From positions 8,138 to 72,137 of the forward strand of contig JACKLU010000013.1 of assembly GCA_024235735.1 (NCBI GenBank): a stretch of 64,000 nt of DNA, read 5' to 3'. The notes beneath the pieces were generated by a model that was not told where the DNA came from, made no database searches, and was given only the letters and a program-made list of their open reading frames with translations. How positions within the stretch are numbered: position 1 is the first letter of the stretch; each line of letters opens with the position of its first letter. Made by a program: the position numbers and the translations under genes. The DNA is from Burkholderiales bacterium (GTDB lineage Bacteria; Pseudomonadota; Gammaproteobacteria; Burkholderiales; Nitrosomonadaceae). Of the stretch, positions 27,156 to 35,646 are shown one piece after another.

Positions 27156-27541
27156 TGAAAAAATGGAATAGAAAATTTTTTTTGCGGATTCTGCTGCTCG
27201 AGAAGCCTTGCTTCTTCTCTTGCCAGCATGACTTCTTCCGGTGTCAAGAACCAGATGCGGTACACCAACCCCATGCTGTCGATCTGATATCGGATATAAC
27301 CGGTTTTATTCAGCATACCGGGCATAATAATGCGATTGTCGGTATCACGAATCTGTCCGCCGGCACCCATAACCATGATTTCTTTCTCTTTATCAATTTT
27401 AAATTGCGGATACGAATGGGATTTCAACATTCCGAATTTACTGTCCAGCGGAAAATTTCTGGCAAGCTGTGCATAACTCTGATTGATCATGCACATCAGC
27501 AGGATCAGAATCGCGCCTTGCAGCAGTTGCGGTGTTTTCAT
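27152..27541 (-). CDS. Exported hypothetical protein upstream of miaB
   Basis: Start taken at the ATG 27539-27541 (MKTPQLLQGAILILLMCMIN), which begins a signal peptide ending near QSYAQ; an upstream in-frame extension is less likely because it overlaps the zone next to the tRNA. The mature part (about 105 residues) has alternating short strands (FKIDKEKEIMVMGAGGQIRD; YIRYQIDSMGLVYRIWFLTP). I do not recognise the family. The gene lies 45 bases after the tRNA-Met gene and its stop overlaps miaB, so the three may be transcribed together. Confidence 0.65.
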   Translation of the reverse strand: MKTPQLLQGAILILLMCMINQSYAQLARNFPLDSKFGMLKSHSYPQFKIDKEKEIMVMGAGGQIRDTDNRIIMPGMLNKTGYIRYQIDSMGLVYRIWFLTPEEVMLAREEARLLEQQNPQKKFSIPFFQ

Positions 27542-27586
27542 CGTCGTGTGAGCATCAACCAAACGGATACGCAAATACAACCCGAT

Positions 27587-27662
27587 TGGTGGCGAATCAG
27601 GGATTTGAACCCCGGACCAACGGATTATGATTCCGCTGCTCTAACCACTGAGCTAATTCGCC
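27587..27662 (-). tRNA. tRNA-Met (anticodon CAU)
   Basis: The minus strand folds into a full cloverleaf: acceptor GGCGAAT/ATTCGCC, D arm AGCTCAGTGGTTAGAGCA, anticodon stem GCGGA/TCCGT with loop ATCATAA (CAU at positions 34-36), and T arm with GGTTCAAATCC. The 3' CCA is encoded. The acceptor starts with a paired G-C, as in the elongator rather than the initiator form. A CAU tRNA read as isoleucine by lysidine modification cannot be wholly excluded but the arms fit Met better. Confidence 0.9.
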
Positions 27663-27777
27663 ACGCGTAAAGATAAGAGGCAGCATTTTGCCTTTGCCAA
27701 ACCAGCTTGTCAAGATCAAAAACGTGAACTGACAAGGGCTTATGCACTACATAGTTCTATCCAAACAACTTTTCCAA

Positions 27778-27797
27778 GATCAGTCGTCAGACTGATC
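27778..27797 (-). terminator. Hairpin downstream of typA
   Basis: GATCAGTC-GTCA-GACTGATC is a perfect 8-bp stem with a 4-base loop, 34 bases after the typA stop codon. No U-run follows on either strand, so its role as an intrinsic terminator is uncertain; it may stabilise the 3' end. Confidence 0.35.
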
Positions 27798-27831
27798 CGA
27801 TTCTGGATTGTTTCTTAACTCCTGCCAAAGC

Positions 27832-29643
27832 CTAGGCTGCCGCACGCGATGCGCGTTTGCGCTCGTGCTCGAGCAGCAGTTTCTTACGGATACGAATGGT
27901 TTTCGGTGTAATTTCGACCAGTTCGTCATCCGCGATAAACTCAATCGCCGATTCCAGCGTCAGTTGTATCGGCGGCGTCAGAACAACAGCCTCATCGGTG
28001 CCGGAAGCGCGAAAATTAGTCAATTGCTTGCCCTTGACTGGATTGACGATCAGATCATTGTCACGGCTGTGAATACCAATCACCATACCTTCATACAGTC
28101 GGTCGCCGGGACTGACGAACATGCGGCCACGTTCCTGCAATTTCCACAGGGCGTAGGCCACGGCTTCGCCGGATTCACCTGAAATCAGCACACCGTTCCG
28201 GCGCGGTGGGATATCCGACCGGATCGGCGCGAATTCGTCGAATACATGACTGATCAGACCGGTGCCACGCGTCATTGTCAAAAATTCCGACTGAAAACCG
28301 ATCAAACCACGGGCAGGAATACGGTAATCCAGCCTCACCCGACCTTTACCATCGGAAACCATGTCCTGTAATTCGCCGCGCCGTTCTCCCAGCGCTTCCA
28401 TGACTGCACCCTGATTGGCTTCTTCCATATCGACCGTCAACATTTCGAACGGCTCGCATTTGACACCGTCAATTTCCCGCACGACAACTCTCGGGCGCGA
28501 TACGGCCAATTCGTAGCCTTCTCTGCGCATATTCTCCAGCAGAATCGTCAGATGCAATTCGCCGCGACCGGAAATCAGGAATGCATCGGTATCGCTGGTT
28601 TCTTCCATACGCATGGCGACATTGGTCAGCAACTCCTTTTCCAGGCGCTCGCGCAGCTGGCGGCTGGTGACAAATTTGCCCTCTTGTCCGGCAAAAGGCG
28701 AAGTATTAACCTGAAACGTCATGGATATCGTCGGTTCATCCACCAGACTGATCGGCAACGCCTCAGGGCGATCGGCATCGGCAATAGTCGTACCGATACT
28801 CAGTTCATCGATACCGTTGATCGAGACGATGTCTCCAGCCATTGCCTCGTCGACCTGCTCACGTTCAAGCCCACGGAAACAGAGTACCTGATTGACTTTT
28901 TTGCGAACCACCTTCTCACCCGTCATGACCATGACCTCCTGTCCGGGCTTCAAACGCCCGCGGCGTATGCGTCCGATACCGATACGCCCGACAAAGCTCG
29001 AATAATCGAGCGAACTGATCTGCAACTGCAACGGTTCATCCGGGTTTCCTTCCGGTGGCGGCACATGTTCGATGATGGCATCAAACAATGGCCGCATATC
29101 CGGACTTGGCGCGTTGTAATCCAGCGTGGCATAACCATTCAAACCCGATGCATAGATTACCGGAAAATCAAGTTGCGCATCGTTTGCGCCCAGTTTGTCG
29201 AACAAATCAAATGTCTGATCGATAGCCCAGTCCGGACGCGCGCCCGGCCGATCAATCTTGTTCACCACGACGATGGGATTCAATCCCAATGCCAGCGCTT
29301 TCCTCGTCACAAACCGCGTCTGCGGCATCGGGCCTTCAACAGCATCGATCAACAGCAGAACGCCATCAACCATCGACAGCACGCGTTCCACTTCCCCGCC
29401 GAAGTCCGCGTGTCCTGGCGTATCGACGATATTGATATGAACACCTTCATAATCAATTGCGCAATTCTTGGCTAGAATGGTAATGCCGCGTTCGCGTTCA
29501 ATATCATTCGAATCCATCACACGCTCGGATACCTGTTGATGCGCTGCAAAAGTCCCTGCCTGGTGCAAGAGCTTGTCAACCAGCGTGGTTTTGCCATGAT
29601 CGACATGCGCGATAATTGCGATATTACGGATAGAACGAGACAT
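27832..29643 (-). CDS. typA: Ribosome-associated GTPase TypA/BipA
   Basis: Translational GTPase of 603 residues involved in 50S assembly and stress adaptation. The P-loop is AHVDHGKTTLVDKLL near residue 14; DTPGHADFGGEV is G3 and VVNKIDRPGAR is G4. EF-G-like domains III and V and the BipA-specific C-terminal domain (ending KKLLLEHERKRASRAAA) are complete. GAGG lies about 10 bases before the ATG. A TATAAT on the minus strand at 29693-29698 is a plausible promoter. Confidence 0.97.
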   Translation of the reverse strand: MSRSIRNIAIIAHVDHGKTTLVDKLLHQAGTFAAHQQVSERVMDSNDIERERGITILAKNCAIDYEGVHINIVDTPGHADFGGEVERVLSMVDGVLLLIDAVEGPMPQTRFVTRKALALGLNPIVVVNKIDRPGARPDWAIDQTFDLFDKLGANDAQLDFPVIYASGLNGYATLDYNAPSPDMRPLFDAIIEHVPPPEGNPDEPLQLQISSLDYSSFVGRIGIGRIRRGRLKPGQEVMVMTGEKVVRKKVNQVLCFRGLEREQVDEAMAGDIVSINGIDELSIGTTIADADRPEALPISLVDEPTISMTFQVNTSPFAGQEGKFVTSRQLRERLEKELLTNVAMRMEETSDTDAFLISGRGELHLTILLENMRREGYELAVSRPRVVVREIDGVKCEPFEMLTVDMEEANQGAVMEALGERRGELQDMVSDGKGRVRLDYRIPARGLIGFQSEFLTMTRGTGLISHVFDEFAPIRSDIPPRRNGVLISGESGEAVAYALWKLQERGRMFVSPGDRLYEGMVIGIHSRDNDLIVNPVKGKQLTNFRASGTDEAVVLTPPIQLTLESAIEFIADDELVEITPKTIRIRKKLLLEHERKRASRAAA

Positions 29644-29683
29644 AAAATAAATTCCTCAAAAATAAGCTTTTATTGATTGCACG

Positions 29684-29703
29684 GCGGGGGTAATTATACC
29701 CGC
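29684..29703 (-). promoter_or_regulatory. Candidate typA promoter inside an imperfect palindrome
   Basis: The minus strand contains TATAAT at 29693-29698, with a weak -35 (CTGACC, 15 bp upstream). The -10 is embedded in GCGGGTATAATTACCCCCGC, whose GCGGG/CCCGC arms pair with a two-base bulge. Such a dyad over a -10 could be an operator or the 3' hairpin of ppa. Confidence 0.4.
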
Positions 29704-29855
29704 TGCTGGTTAAGGTCAGTATCCGGCCTGCCAACCAGACGCATGGACAGGATGCAAAAAACAGTGATTAACCTGAAAGGGAAAAACAAGCGAAAAAGAA
29801 ACATCTGCTAGATCACAACAACCGGCGACCAGGATTAATGGATTAATTCATGCAC

Positions 29856-30401
29856 TCACGTAGACAATGTGCCCTGGTAGCGGGCCATGGCTTCAACGAT
29901 TAATCGTTTGGCCTCGCTGGCATCGCACCAGTCGCCAATCTTCACCCACTTTCCAGGCTCGAGATCCTTGTAATGCTCAAAAAAATGCGCAATCTGACTG
30001 AGCGTAATCTCCGGCAAATCATCATAATTGAAGATATTTTCGTAGCGCTTGGTCAGGTGCGGCGAAGGCACGGCAACGATCTTTTCGTCCCGTCCGGCGT
30101 TGTCTTCCATCACCAGCACACCGATTGGCCGTACGTTAATCACGCAGCCTGGCACCAGCGGACGCGTGTTGCATACCAGCACGTCAATCGGGTCGCCATC
30201 GTCTGACAGCGTATTAGGTACAAATCCGTAATTACCGGGATAAGCCATTGGTGTATGCAGAAAACGATCGACCACCAGCGTACCGGAATTTTTGTCGAGT
30301 TCATACTTGATGGGATGCCCTCCAATCGGCACTTCAATCAGTACATTAACGTCTTCCGGGGCGTTGTTGCCGCTGGGTATAGCTTCGATGCGCATGCGCA
30401 A
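29856..30401 (-). CDS. ppa: Inorganic pyrophosphatase (family I)
   Basis: Hydrolyses pyrophosphate to drive biosynthetic reactions in the cytosol. Family I landmarks are EVPIGGHPIKYELDK (residues about 23-37) and the metal-binding DGDPIDVLV (near residue 68), followed by DEKIVAVP (near residue 105). Length 181 is typical. A perfect TATAAT lies 28 bases upstream of the ATG, so it has its own promoter. Confidence 0.97.
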   Translation of the reverse strand: MRMRIEAIPSGNNAPEDVNVLIEVPIGGHPIKYELDKNSGTLVVDRFLHTPMAYPGNYGFVPNTLSDDGDPIDVLVCNTRPLVPGCVINVRPIGVLVMEDNAGRDEKIVAVPSPHLTKRYENIFNYDDLPEITLSQIAHFFEHYKDLEPGKWVKIGDWCDASEAKRLIVEAMARYQGTLST

Positions 30402-30428
30402 TGCTCCTTACGCTGTAAAAAAGTACGA

Positions 30429-30434
30429 ATTATA
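30429..30434 (-). promoter_or_regulatory. Candidate -10 (TATAAT) of ppa
   Basis: A perfect TATAAT in the context CGCTATAATTCG lies on the minus strand. At 16-17 bp upstream the -35 region is poor (ATGTTA). Confidence 0.45.
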
Positions 30435-30636
30435 GCGTATAGAAATAATTAACATGCTTTTTTATAAGGGAATCCAGAAACGAACAGCGCATCAATTACG
30501 CTGATCAATCAATAAAAAACCAAAACCGAGTGGTATTTAATACTGTTGAGGAATTTAAAAAACACCTATTGCGGAACAAGCCCGGACTATGACGAGAGAT
30601 TGTACATTTTTCCATAGACCGAGCTGTTTTAGTGGA

Positions 30637-30714
30637 TTATACGAATGCTTCCAGAACCAGAAACATAAATAAAATGAAAACGATTGCATAATAAGTAGCA
30701 GGTAATTTTTCCAT
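30637..30714 (-). CDS. 25-residue single-pass membrane peptide
   Basis: The minus strand has ATG at 30712-30714, 25 codons and a TAA stop. GGAG stands 7 bases before the ATG. The peptide starts MEKLPATYY and continues with an uninterrupted hydrophobic stretch (AIVFILFMFLVL) before the end EAFV, so it is a one-helix membrane miniprotein of the kind that binds larger membrane complexes (CydX- or KdpF-like in size, not in sequence). Support comes from its strong ribosome-binding site and the unusually well-formed promoter with four phased repeats upstream. It precedes ppa on the same strand by 235 bases. Function is unknown. Confidence 0.6.
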   Translation of the reverse strand: MEKLPATYYAIVFILFMFLVLEAFV

Positions 30715-30767
30715 GATAGCGCTCCAATAAAAAAATATTAATCAAATTTTTAGTATTATGAGTACGC

Positions 30768-30819
30768 ATTATACAGAAATTTCACAAAAACTTCACAAAA
30801 AAATCACAAAAATTTCACA
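30768..30819 (-). promoter_or_regulatory. Four 11-bp-phased TCACA repeats next to a perfect -10
   Basis: TCACA occurs at 30782, 30793, 30804 and 30815, exactly 11 bp apart, with A-rich 4-6 base spacers (unit roughly TTCACA plus five As). On the minus strand the array ends 8 bp before TATAAT (30768-30773), and no -35 hexamer is present. Direct repeats at 11-bp spacing replacing the -35 are the arrangement of PhoB/OmpR-type activated promoters. The transcript would lead into the 25-codon membrane peptide with a leader of about 50 bases. The regulator is unknown. Confidence 0.6.
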
Positions 30820-30893
30820 AGAACTTTAACACCGCCTGTTCTTCCCAATAACAGGACATTTTTTAAGCAACGACATTCTTCCGAATGTCTGGA

Positions 30894-33800
30894 TTATTCA
30901 TACGGCAGTCTGTTATTGGGTCTGCCGAAAAAATAACCTTGCGCCAAGTCGATGCCAAGTCTTTTGACACTTTCAAAGACAGCTTCATTCTCAACATATT
31001 CAGCCACTGTTATCTTGCCGAGCGCTTTGGCCACTTCCACCATGGCTTTGACAAAAATCTGATTTTCCCGATTGTTGGCCAGATCACTGATAAAAGCACC
31101 GTCAATCTTCAGGATCTCCACCTCCAGATATTTCAGATAACCAAACGTCGAAAACCCGCTGCCGAAATCATCCAGACACACTGTGCAACCCGCTTGATGA
31201 ATCGCCTCAATGAACCGCTGAGCGTCCTGGATATCGGATACCGCAGCCGTTTCAGTGAGTTCGATGATTAATCTGCCAGGATCAACTTTGTTCTCTATCA
31301 ACAAGTTACGTGTATATAGCGGTAAGTCCGGTTCGTCAAAACTACGTCCGGAAATATTGATGGCCAACGGCGGCAAACTGTCATGCGCCGCCAACAATTC
31401 AATGCTGCGGCGGATTACCCAGCGATCAATATCGAGAATTTGCCCGGTTTTTTCTGCGTAGGGAATAAACTGTCCTGGCATAATCAACTGTTCAGGCTGC
31501 TCAGCATCATGCATCCGGATCAGCACTTCGGCATGGCTAAGACGCCGGTTGGCTGTCGCGTAAACCCCCTGAAAATGCAGCTCGAACAAATCCTGATCCA
31601 ATGCCTGCGAGATCCGGTCGCGCCAGCTCATGCGCTGCATCATGCTTTCGGACGCATCCCGGGCGGGATCATAAATCGCCCAGGTATTTTTGCCCTGACT
31701 TTTGGCCTGATACATCGCTGCATCAGCATGCGACACCAAATCTTCCGCAGTTTCCCCGTGTTCGGGAAAAATCGCCACACCGATGCTGCTGGTCAGCCGG
31801 ATATTGGTGCCACGGAAACGCAGCGGAATCGAAGCAATCGCCGAAACAATGCGCGACGGCAGGGCGGAAATATCGTCGTCAGGTTGTATGTGGCTCAAAA
31901 TGGCAAACTCATCCCCCCCGAGGCGGGCAAAGATTTCAATGTGACGAATAACACTTGAAACTTCTCCCGCGGCCCGCACCAGCACCGTATCGCCGGCGCT
32001 ATGTCCGAAAGTATCATTAATGTATTTAAAATCATCCAGATCGAAATACAGCAACGCAAATCGCGTATGACTGCGCAGCGTACCAGCAATCAGATTTTCC
32101 AGCTGCTCCTGAAAACGATGACGGTTATACAGCCCTGTCAACGGATCGCGTTCGGCCAGATAAAGCAACTGCTGAGCGGTCTGACGCTCGCGGGTGATAT
32201 CTTCATAAATCCACAGCCGCCCCAATACCCGCCCTTCATTGTCAGTGACCGGATAGGACAACTGCGTCAACATCCGGCCATCACCCAATTCCAATTCAAA
32301 ACGCTCACTGATTTCATGCGTATTCATGACATTCAGCACGTATCTGGACGCATTTGCTGGCCGGACAAAATGCTCGGTGGAGCGCTCGAGCACTGTCCGG
32401 GTTGGCAAACCGCGCAAGTCTTCGTGTTCACTGATCAGCCACATACGCAGAAACGCCGGATTGACGTATTCCACGCAATGTTGATTGTCCTCAAACAGAA
32501 TACCGATACTCATTGCGGCAAGCAGAGCGCTCATGCGGCTCTGCTCACGTTCAGCCAAGCCGTGCAATTCGCGTTGCTGCTTTTCAGCGACACGCAATTC
32601 GTCAAGCGCCTGCCGCAAAGCCTGCTCGGTATGTTTACGCTGACTGATATCCAGCATGACGCCTTGGATATAAGTGTTCTGGTGGGCAGCATGCTTTATC
32701 CTGACTGCGTAATCGGCGACCCAGGCAGTGCTGCTGTCACGCCGGAACAGGCGATATTCAAGATAAGTCGCCGCAGAACCAAATTCGCTGGCGGAAATTT
32801 CGGCCAGCACTCTGTCCCGATCCTCAGGATGCAGCAGTTTCAACCACAAGCCGGGATCATCCATCCATTCCTGCGCGGTAAAACCCAGCTGGTTTTGAAT
32901 TTGCGGACTGACATACAGCGTATGCCCCACAGGTTCCAGGGCTGCAATATAAGTTACTGCCGGAATTTGTTCCACCAGATTGCGATACTTATCTTCCAGT
33001 TCCAGGCGGTCGGTAATATCGCGAGCGTAACCCAAGACGCCGTGAATGACGCCATTATCCTGCCGCAGCGGCAGCTTAAAGGTATCAAAACGCCGCAAAC
33101 GTCCATCGGCCAAAGTAACCCAATCGGATAAATTCTGGACAATCGCGCCGCCAAGCGCCCGATCATCGTCAGCGTGAAAACTGTCGGTACGCTTGCACTG
33201 ATCCCCCAGATGCAAATCACCGGACCAGATTTCCCTATCAACCTTACCGAGCATCTGTTCCGGATTCAGACCCTGCGCCTGCGCAAAAGCCTTATTCACC
33301 AGAATAAACCGGTGCGCACGGTCTTTAACGAAAATCCAGTCCGGTGTAGCGTCAATAACCTGTCTTAACAAAGCCCGCGATTGCTTGAGTTGTAGTTCGG
33401 TTGCTTTGCGCATGCTGATGTCCTGCACAGTACCCAAAGCCGACACCGGCTTGTCATTGTCATCAAATTGGATCTGCGCTCTCTCCCGCACCCATTTAAT
33501 CGTACCGGCCGCATTGATGCGGTGCTCGATATCGTAAGGCGCGCCGCGTAAGGCCGCCTGCCATGCCCGATCAACAAGATCGCGGTCTTCAGGAACAACA
33601 CAGGCGAGAAAATCCGCATAACTCAGCGGTTTGTTATCGGTAACTGCAAAAATCCGGAAGACTTCATCGGACCAAATCAGTACATTATTTTCCACGTCCA
33701 GCTGCCAGCTACCCAGCCTGGCAATCGCCTGCGCCTGATTCAAAGCATCCTGGCTTTGCCGTAAAGCGTTTTCCCGCGCCTTGCTGACACTGATATCCGT

Positions 33801-35045
33801 GTACGTGCCGACCATGCGCAACGGCTGGCCCCGCGCATCCCATTCGACCATTTTGCCCATTGAAAGAATCCATTTCCACTGGCCTTGCCGGGTTTGCTGG
33901 CGAAACTCAACCCGGTAATCGTCAAGCCGGCCCGCCACATAATCCTGATAAATCCGATACACCGCATCACGATCATCGGGGTGCAAACGTTGACGCCAGC
34001 GCTCCCTGGTCTCGACAAAATTTTCCGGATCGTAACCCAGCATCAAAGCGTATTCGGGACTTACCGTGGCAACACCGGTCTGCACGTTGACATCCCACAG
34101 CCCCTGATTGGCGGCAGTCATCGCCAGCCGCAAACGGGTCTCGTTATCGTGCAATGCCCTTTCGGCCTGCCGCCTGAATGCTTGGACGCCAATCACCTGC
34201 ATGGACAGCAGAGCATTCGTCATGACAAAAATACACAACGCCAGTTGATCAACCTGCGAAGTTCCTTCTATGAATGGCCCGCCGCCCTTCGCTGTACCCC
34301 AGACCGCAATCAACGAAATCAGAAGCGCGGCAAGGGTCGCACCCCGCGCATTGAAACGCAAGCCCATCCAAATCAATGGCGGAAAAACAAGAAAAGCCAG
34401 CGATAAATTAAGATAACCCAGCGAAAAGTACATACCAAACACAAGCCAGGCCAGCGCCACGCATAACGCCAGACTCAGCGCAAATTCCACATGAGATCTT
34501 AATGTGCGCCGGGCGGATGGTTTGTTCAGAGACCAGACCAGCAGCAGCGGTGTCATAATCAGCACACCCACCGCATCGCCCAGCCACCAGTTCAATCCTG
34601 CCTGCAAAAACAGCCCGGAAGATATCTGCTGATCGATAACCAGAGCCAGGATGCCCACACTGGCATTGATTACCATACAGGCCGGCCCAATTACAACCAA
34701 AGCCACGATATTCCGTCCGCGCTCAAATTGCTGCAACACACCAGCGCGCTTCAGCAACCAGGCGGCCACCAATGGGCCCACCGTGTTACCCGTCGCGATA
34801 AGCGCAGCCGACGGAAAAGCCAGATCACCGGTGGTTGAAGTAATGGCCAAAGCCGCCAGAAAAATGCCCGGCCAGCAGGAAAATCCCCAGATCAGCAGGC
34901 CCGCCAGCGCGATGCCGCTGGACGGCCAGAACAACGTAATATTGGAGCCAATATACGGCATACTGAGCCCCAGTTTCCCGCCAACAAAGTAAGCAAGACC
35001 CAGAATAAAGATTCTAAACAGCAGTTCCATCGACAGGAAAGGCAT
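30894..35045 (-). CDS. MASE1-PAS(5)-GGDEF-EAL cyclic-di-GMP protein
   Basis: The 1383-residue inner-membrane protein starts with a MASE1 sensor (eight to ten helices, about residues 1-290). Five PAS domains follow (about 300-425, 430-555, 555-690, 690-815, 830-965), several with the PAS_3 signature (LHPDDRDAV, LHPEDRDRV). A GGDEF domain comes next with an intact ARLGGDEFAIL motif, but the upstream inhibitory RXXD site reads RHIE. The EAL domain reads EVL at the signature position; the other catalytic groups are kept (INISGRSF, ELTE, DDFGSGFS, LKIDGAF, and AEYVE in place of AEGVE). It can be a bifunctional synthase/phosphodiesterase. It stands alone. Confidence 0.92.
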   Translation of the reverse strand: MPFLSMELLFRIFILGLAYFVGGKLGLSMPYIGSNITLFWPSSGIALAGLLIWGFSCWPGIFLAALAITSTTGDLAFPSAALIATGNTVGPLVAAWLLKRAGVLQQFERGRNIVALVVIGPACMVINASVGILALVIDQQISSGLFLQAGLNWWLGDAVGVLIMTPLLLVWSLNKPSARRTLRSHVEFALSLALCVALAWLVFGMYFSLGYLNLSLAFLVFPPLIWMGLRFNARGATLAALLISLIAVWGTAKGGGPFIEGTSQVDQLALCIFVMTNALLSMQVIGVQAFRRQAERALHDNETRLRLAMTAANQGLWDVNVQTGVATVSPEYALMLGYDPENFVETRERWRQRLHPDDRDAVYRIYQDYVAGRLDDYRVEFRQQTRQGQWKWILSMGKMVEWDARGQPLRMVGTYTDISVSKARENALRQSQDALNQAQAIARLGSWQLDVENNVLIWSDEVFRIFAVTDNKPLSYADFLACVVPEDRDLVDRAWQAALRGAPYDIEHRINAAGTIKWVRERAQIQFDDNDKPVSALGTVQDISMRKATELQLKQSRALLRQVIDATPDWIFVKDRAHRFILVNKAFAQAQGLNPEQMLGKVDREIWSGDLHLGDQCKRTDSFHADDDRALGGAIVQNLSDWVTLADGRLRRFDTFKLPLRQDNGVIHGVLGYARDITDRLELEDKYRNLVEQIPAVTYIAALEPVGHTLYVSPQIQNQLGFTAQEWMDDPGLWLKLLHPEDRDRVLAEISASEFGSAATYLEYRLFRRDSSTAWVADYAVRIKHAAHQNTYIQGVMLDISQRKHTEQALRQALDELRVAEKQQRELHGLAEREQSRMSALLAAMSIGILFEDNQHCVEYVNPAFLRMWLISEHEDLRGLPTRTVLERSTEHFVRPANASRYVLNVMNTHEISERFELELGDGRMLTQLSYPVTDNEGRVLGRLWIYEDITRERQTAQQLLYLAERDPLTGLYNRHRFQEQLENLIAGTLRSHTRFALLYFDLDDFKYINDTFGHSAGDTVLVRAAGEVSSVIRHIEIFARLGGDEFAILSHIQPDDDISALPSRIVSAIASIPLRFRGTNIRLTSSIGVAIFPEHGETAEDLVSHADAAMYQAKSQGKNTWAIYDPARDASESMMQRMSWRDRISQALDQDLFELHFQGVYATANRRLSHAEVLIRMHDAEQPEQLIMPGQFIPYAEKTGQILDIDRWVIRRSIELLAAHDSLPPLAINISGRSFDEPDLPLYTRNLLIENKVDPGRLIIELTETAAVSDIQDAQRFIEAIHQAGCTVCLDDFGSGFSTFGYLKYLEVEILKIDGAFISDLANNRENQIFVKAMVEVAKALGKITVAEYVENEAVFESVKRLGIDLAQGYFFGRPNNRLPYE

Positions 35046-35289
35046 GAAAAATTCGCACAGACAGCAGAAATAGCGCGATTCCTTCGTGTGCCGGAAAGTA
35101 AAAAAATGAGGATAATAACAATAAATATGCGGCGGGTGTGCCTGAAAGCTTCGGGAAACAGGATATGCAAGTGCGCAACACCGAGCATTCCTATGTTACT
35201 GCTGGAAAACATACGGCGCGAAAACAAAACATATTTCAATCGTCGTGCTTCACTGCCTGACCCGCAAACCAGCACCAGCGACCCAAGAC

Positions 35290-35538
35290 ATGACACATCG
35301 AGTGCTCACCGAAATTGCCGCCAGCATATCCAAACTCAAGGCCAATCCGATGACAGTTGTCTCCAGCGACAATGGCATGCCGATTGCCGTCCTGAACCAT
35401 AATGAGTCTGTTTTTTACTGCGTACCGGCCGCCGCTTATGAGGCGTTGATGGAACTGATTGACGATGCGGAGCTACTGAAATTAGTCAAGGAGAGAGCAA
35501 ATGGGCCGGCAGTCAGGGTTACGCTCGATGAGCTATAA
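35290..35538 (+). CDS. StbD/Phd-YefM-family antitoxin
   Basis: Start at the ATG 35290 gives 82 residues: an N-terminal DNA-binding Phd/YefM fold (RVLTEIAASISKLKANPMTV, then SDNGMPIAVLNHNESVFYCV) and a C-terminal toxin-neutralising helix (YEALMELIDDAELLKLVKER). The sequence is closest in character to StbD antitoxins of StbDE (RelBE-superfamily) pairs. The toxin start overlaps its end by 11 bases, but the toxin frame is cut short after 22 codons, so this is an orphan antitoxin. It is divergent from the GGDEF-EAL gene. Confidence 0.8.
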   Translation: MTHRVLTEIAASISKLKANPMTVVSSDNGMPIAVLNHNESVFYCVPAAAYEALMELIDDAELLKLVKERANGPAVRVTLDEL

Positions 35539-35596
35539 TCTGGAATTCAAAAAAACCACACCCAAGGAATGGACGAGACAATTCTGTCGAAAATGA
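35528..35596 (+). pseudogene. Truncated RelE/StbE-type toxin stub
   Basis: The frame starting ATG at 35528, overlapping the antitoxin by 11 bases as intact pairs do, reads MSYNLEFKKTTPKEWTRQFC and stops after 22 residues. The first part matches the beginning of StbE/RelE toxins (the LEFK...KEW pattern). The rest of the toxin (about 65 residues) is missing; a shifted frame continues for about 30 codons (DNSV...RAVLK) and may be a frameshifted remnant. The next gene ends 51 bases later. Confidence 0.65.
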
Positions 35597-35646
35597 TCAT
35601 TACAGAGCTGTTTTAAAATACGATCAATCAGCTTTCAATAACCAAT

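Noticed and set aside
28552..29475. 307-codon open frame antisense to typA
   Set aside because: Lies entirely opposite typA, whose motifs are intact; the translation is rich in His, Arg and Gln and matches nothing known.
30776..30830. The TCACA array considered as a CRISPR or minisatellite fragment
   Set aside because: Units are only 11 bp with A-rich spacers of no independent sequence, too short for a CRISPR; position next to a -10 favours a regulatory site.
32001..33131. 376-codon open frame antisense to the GGDEF-EAL gene
   Set aside because: Shadow of the PAS region on the other strand; no ribosome-binding site or domain.
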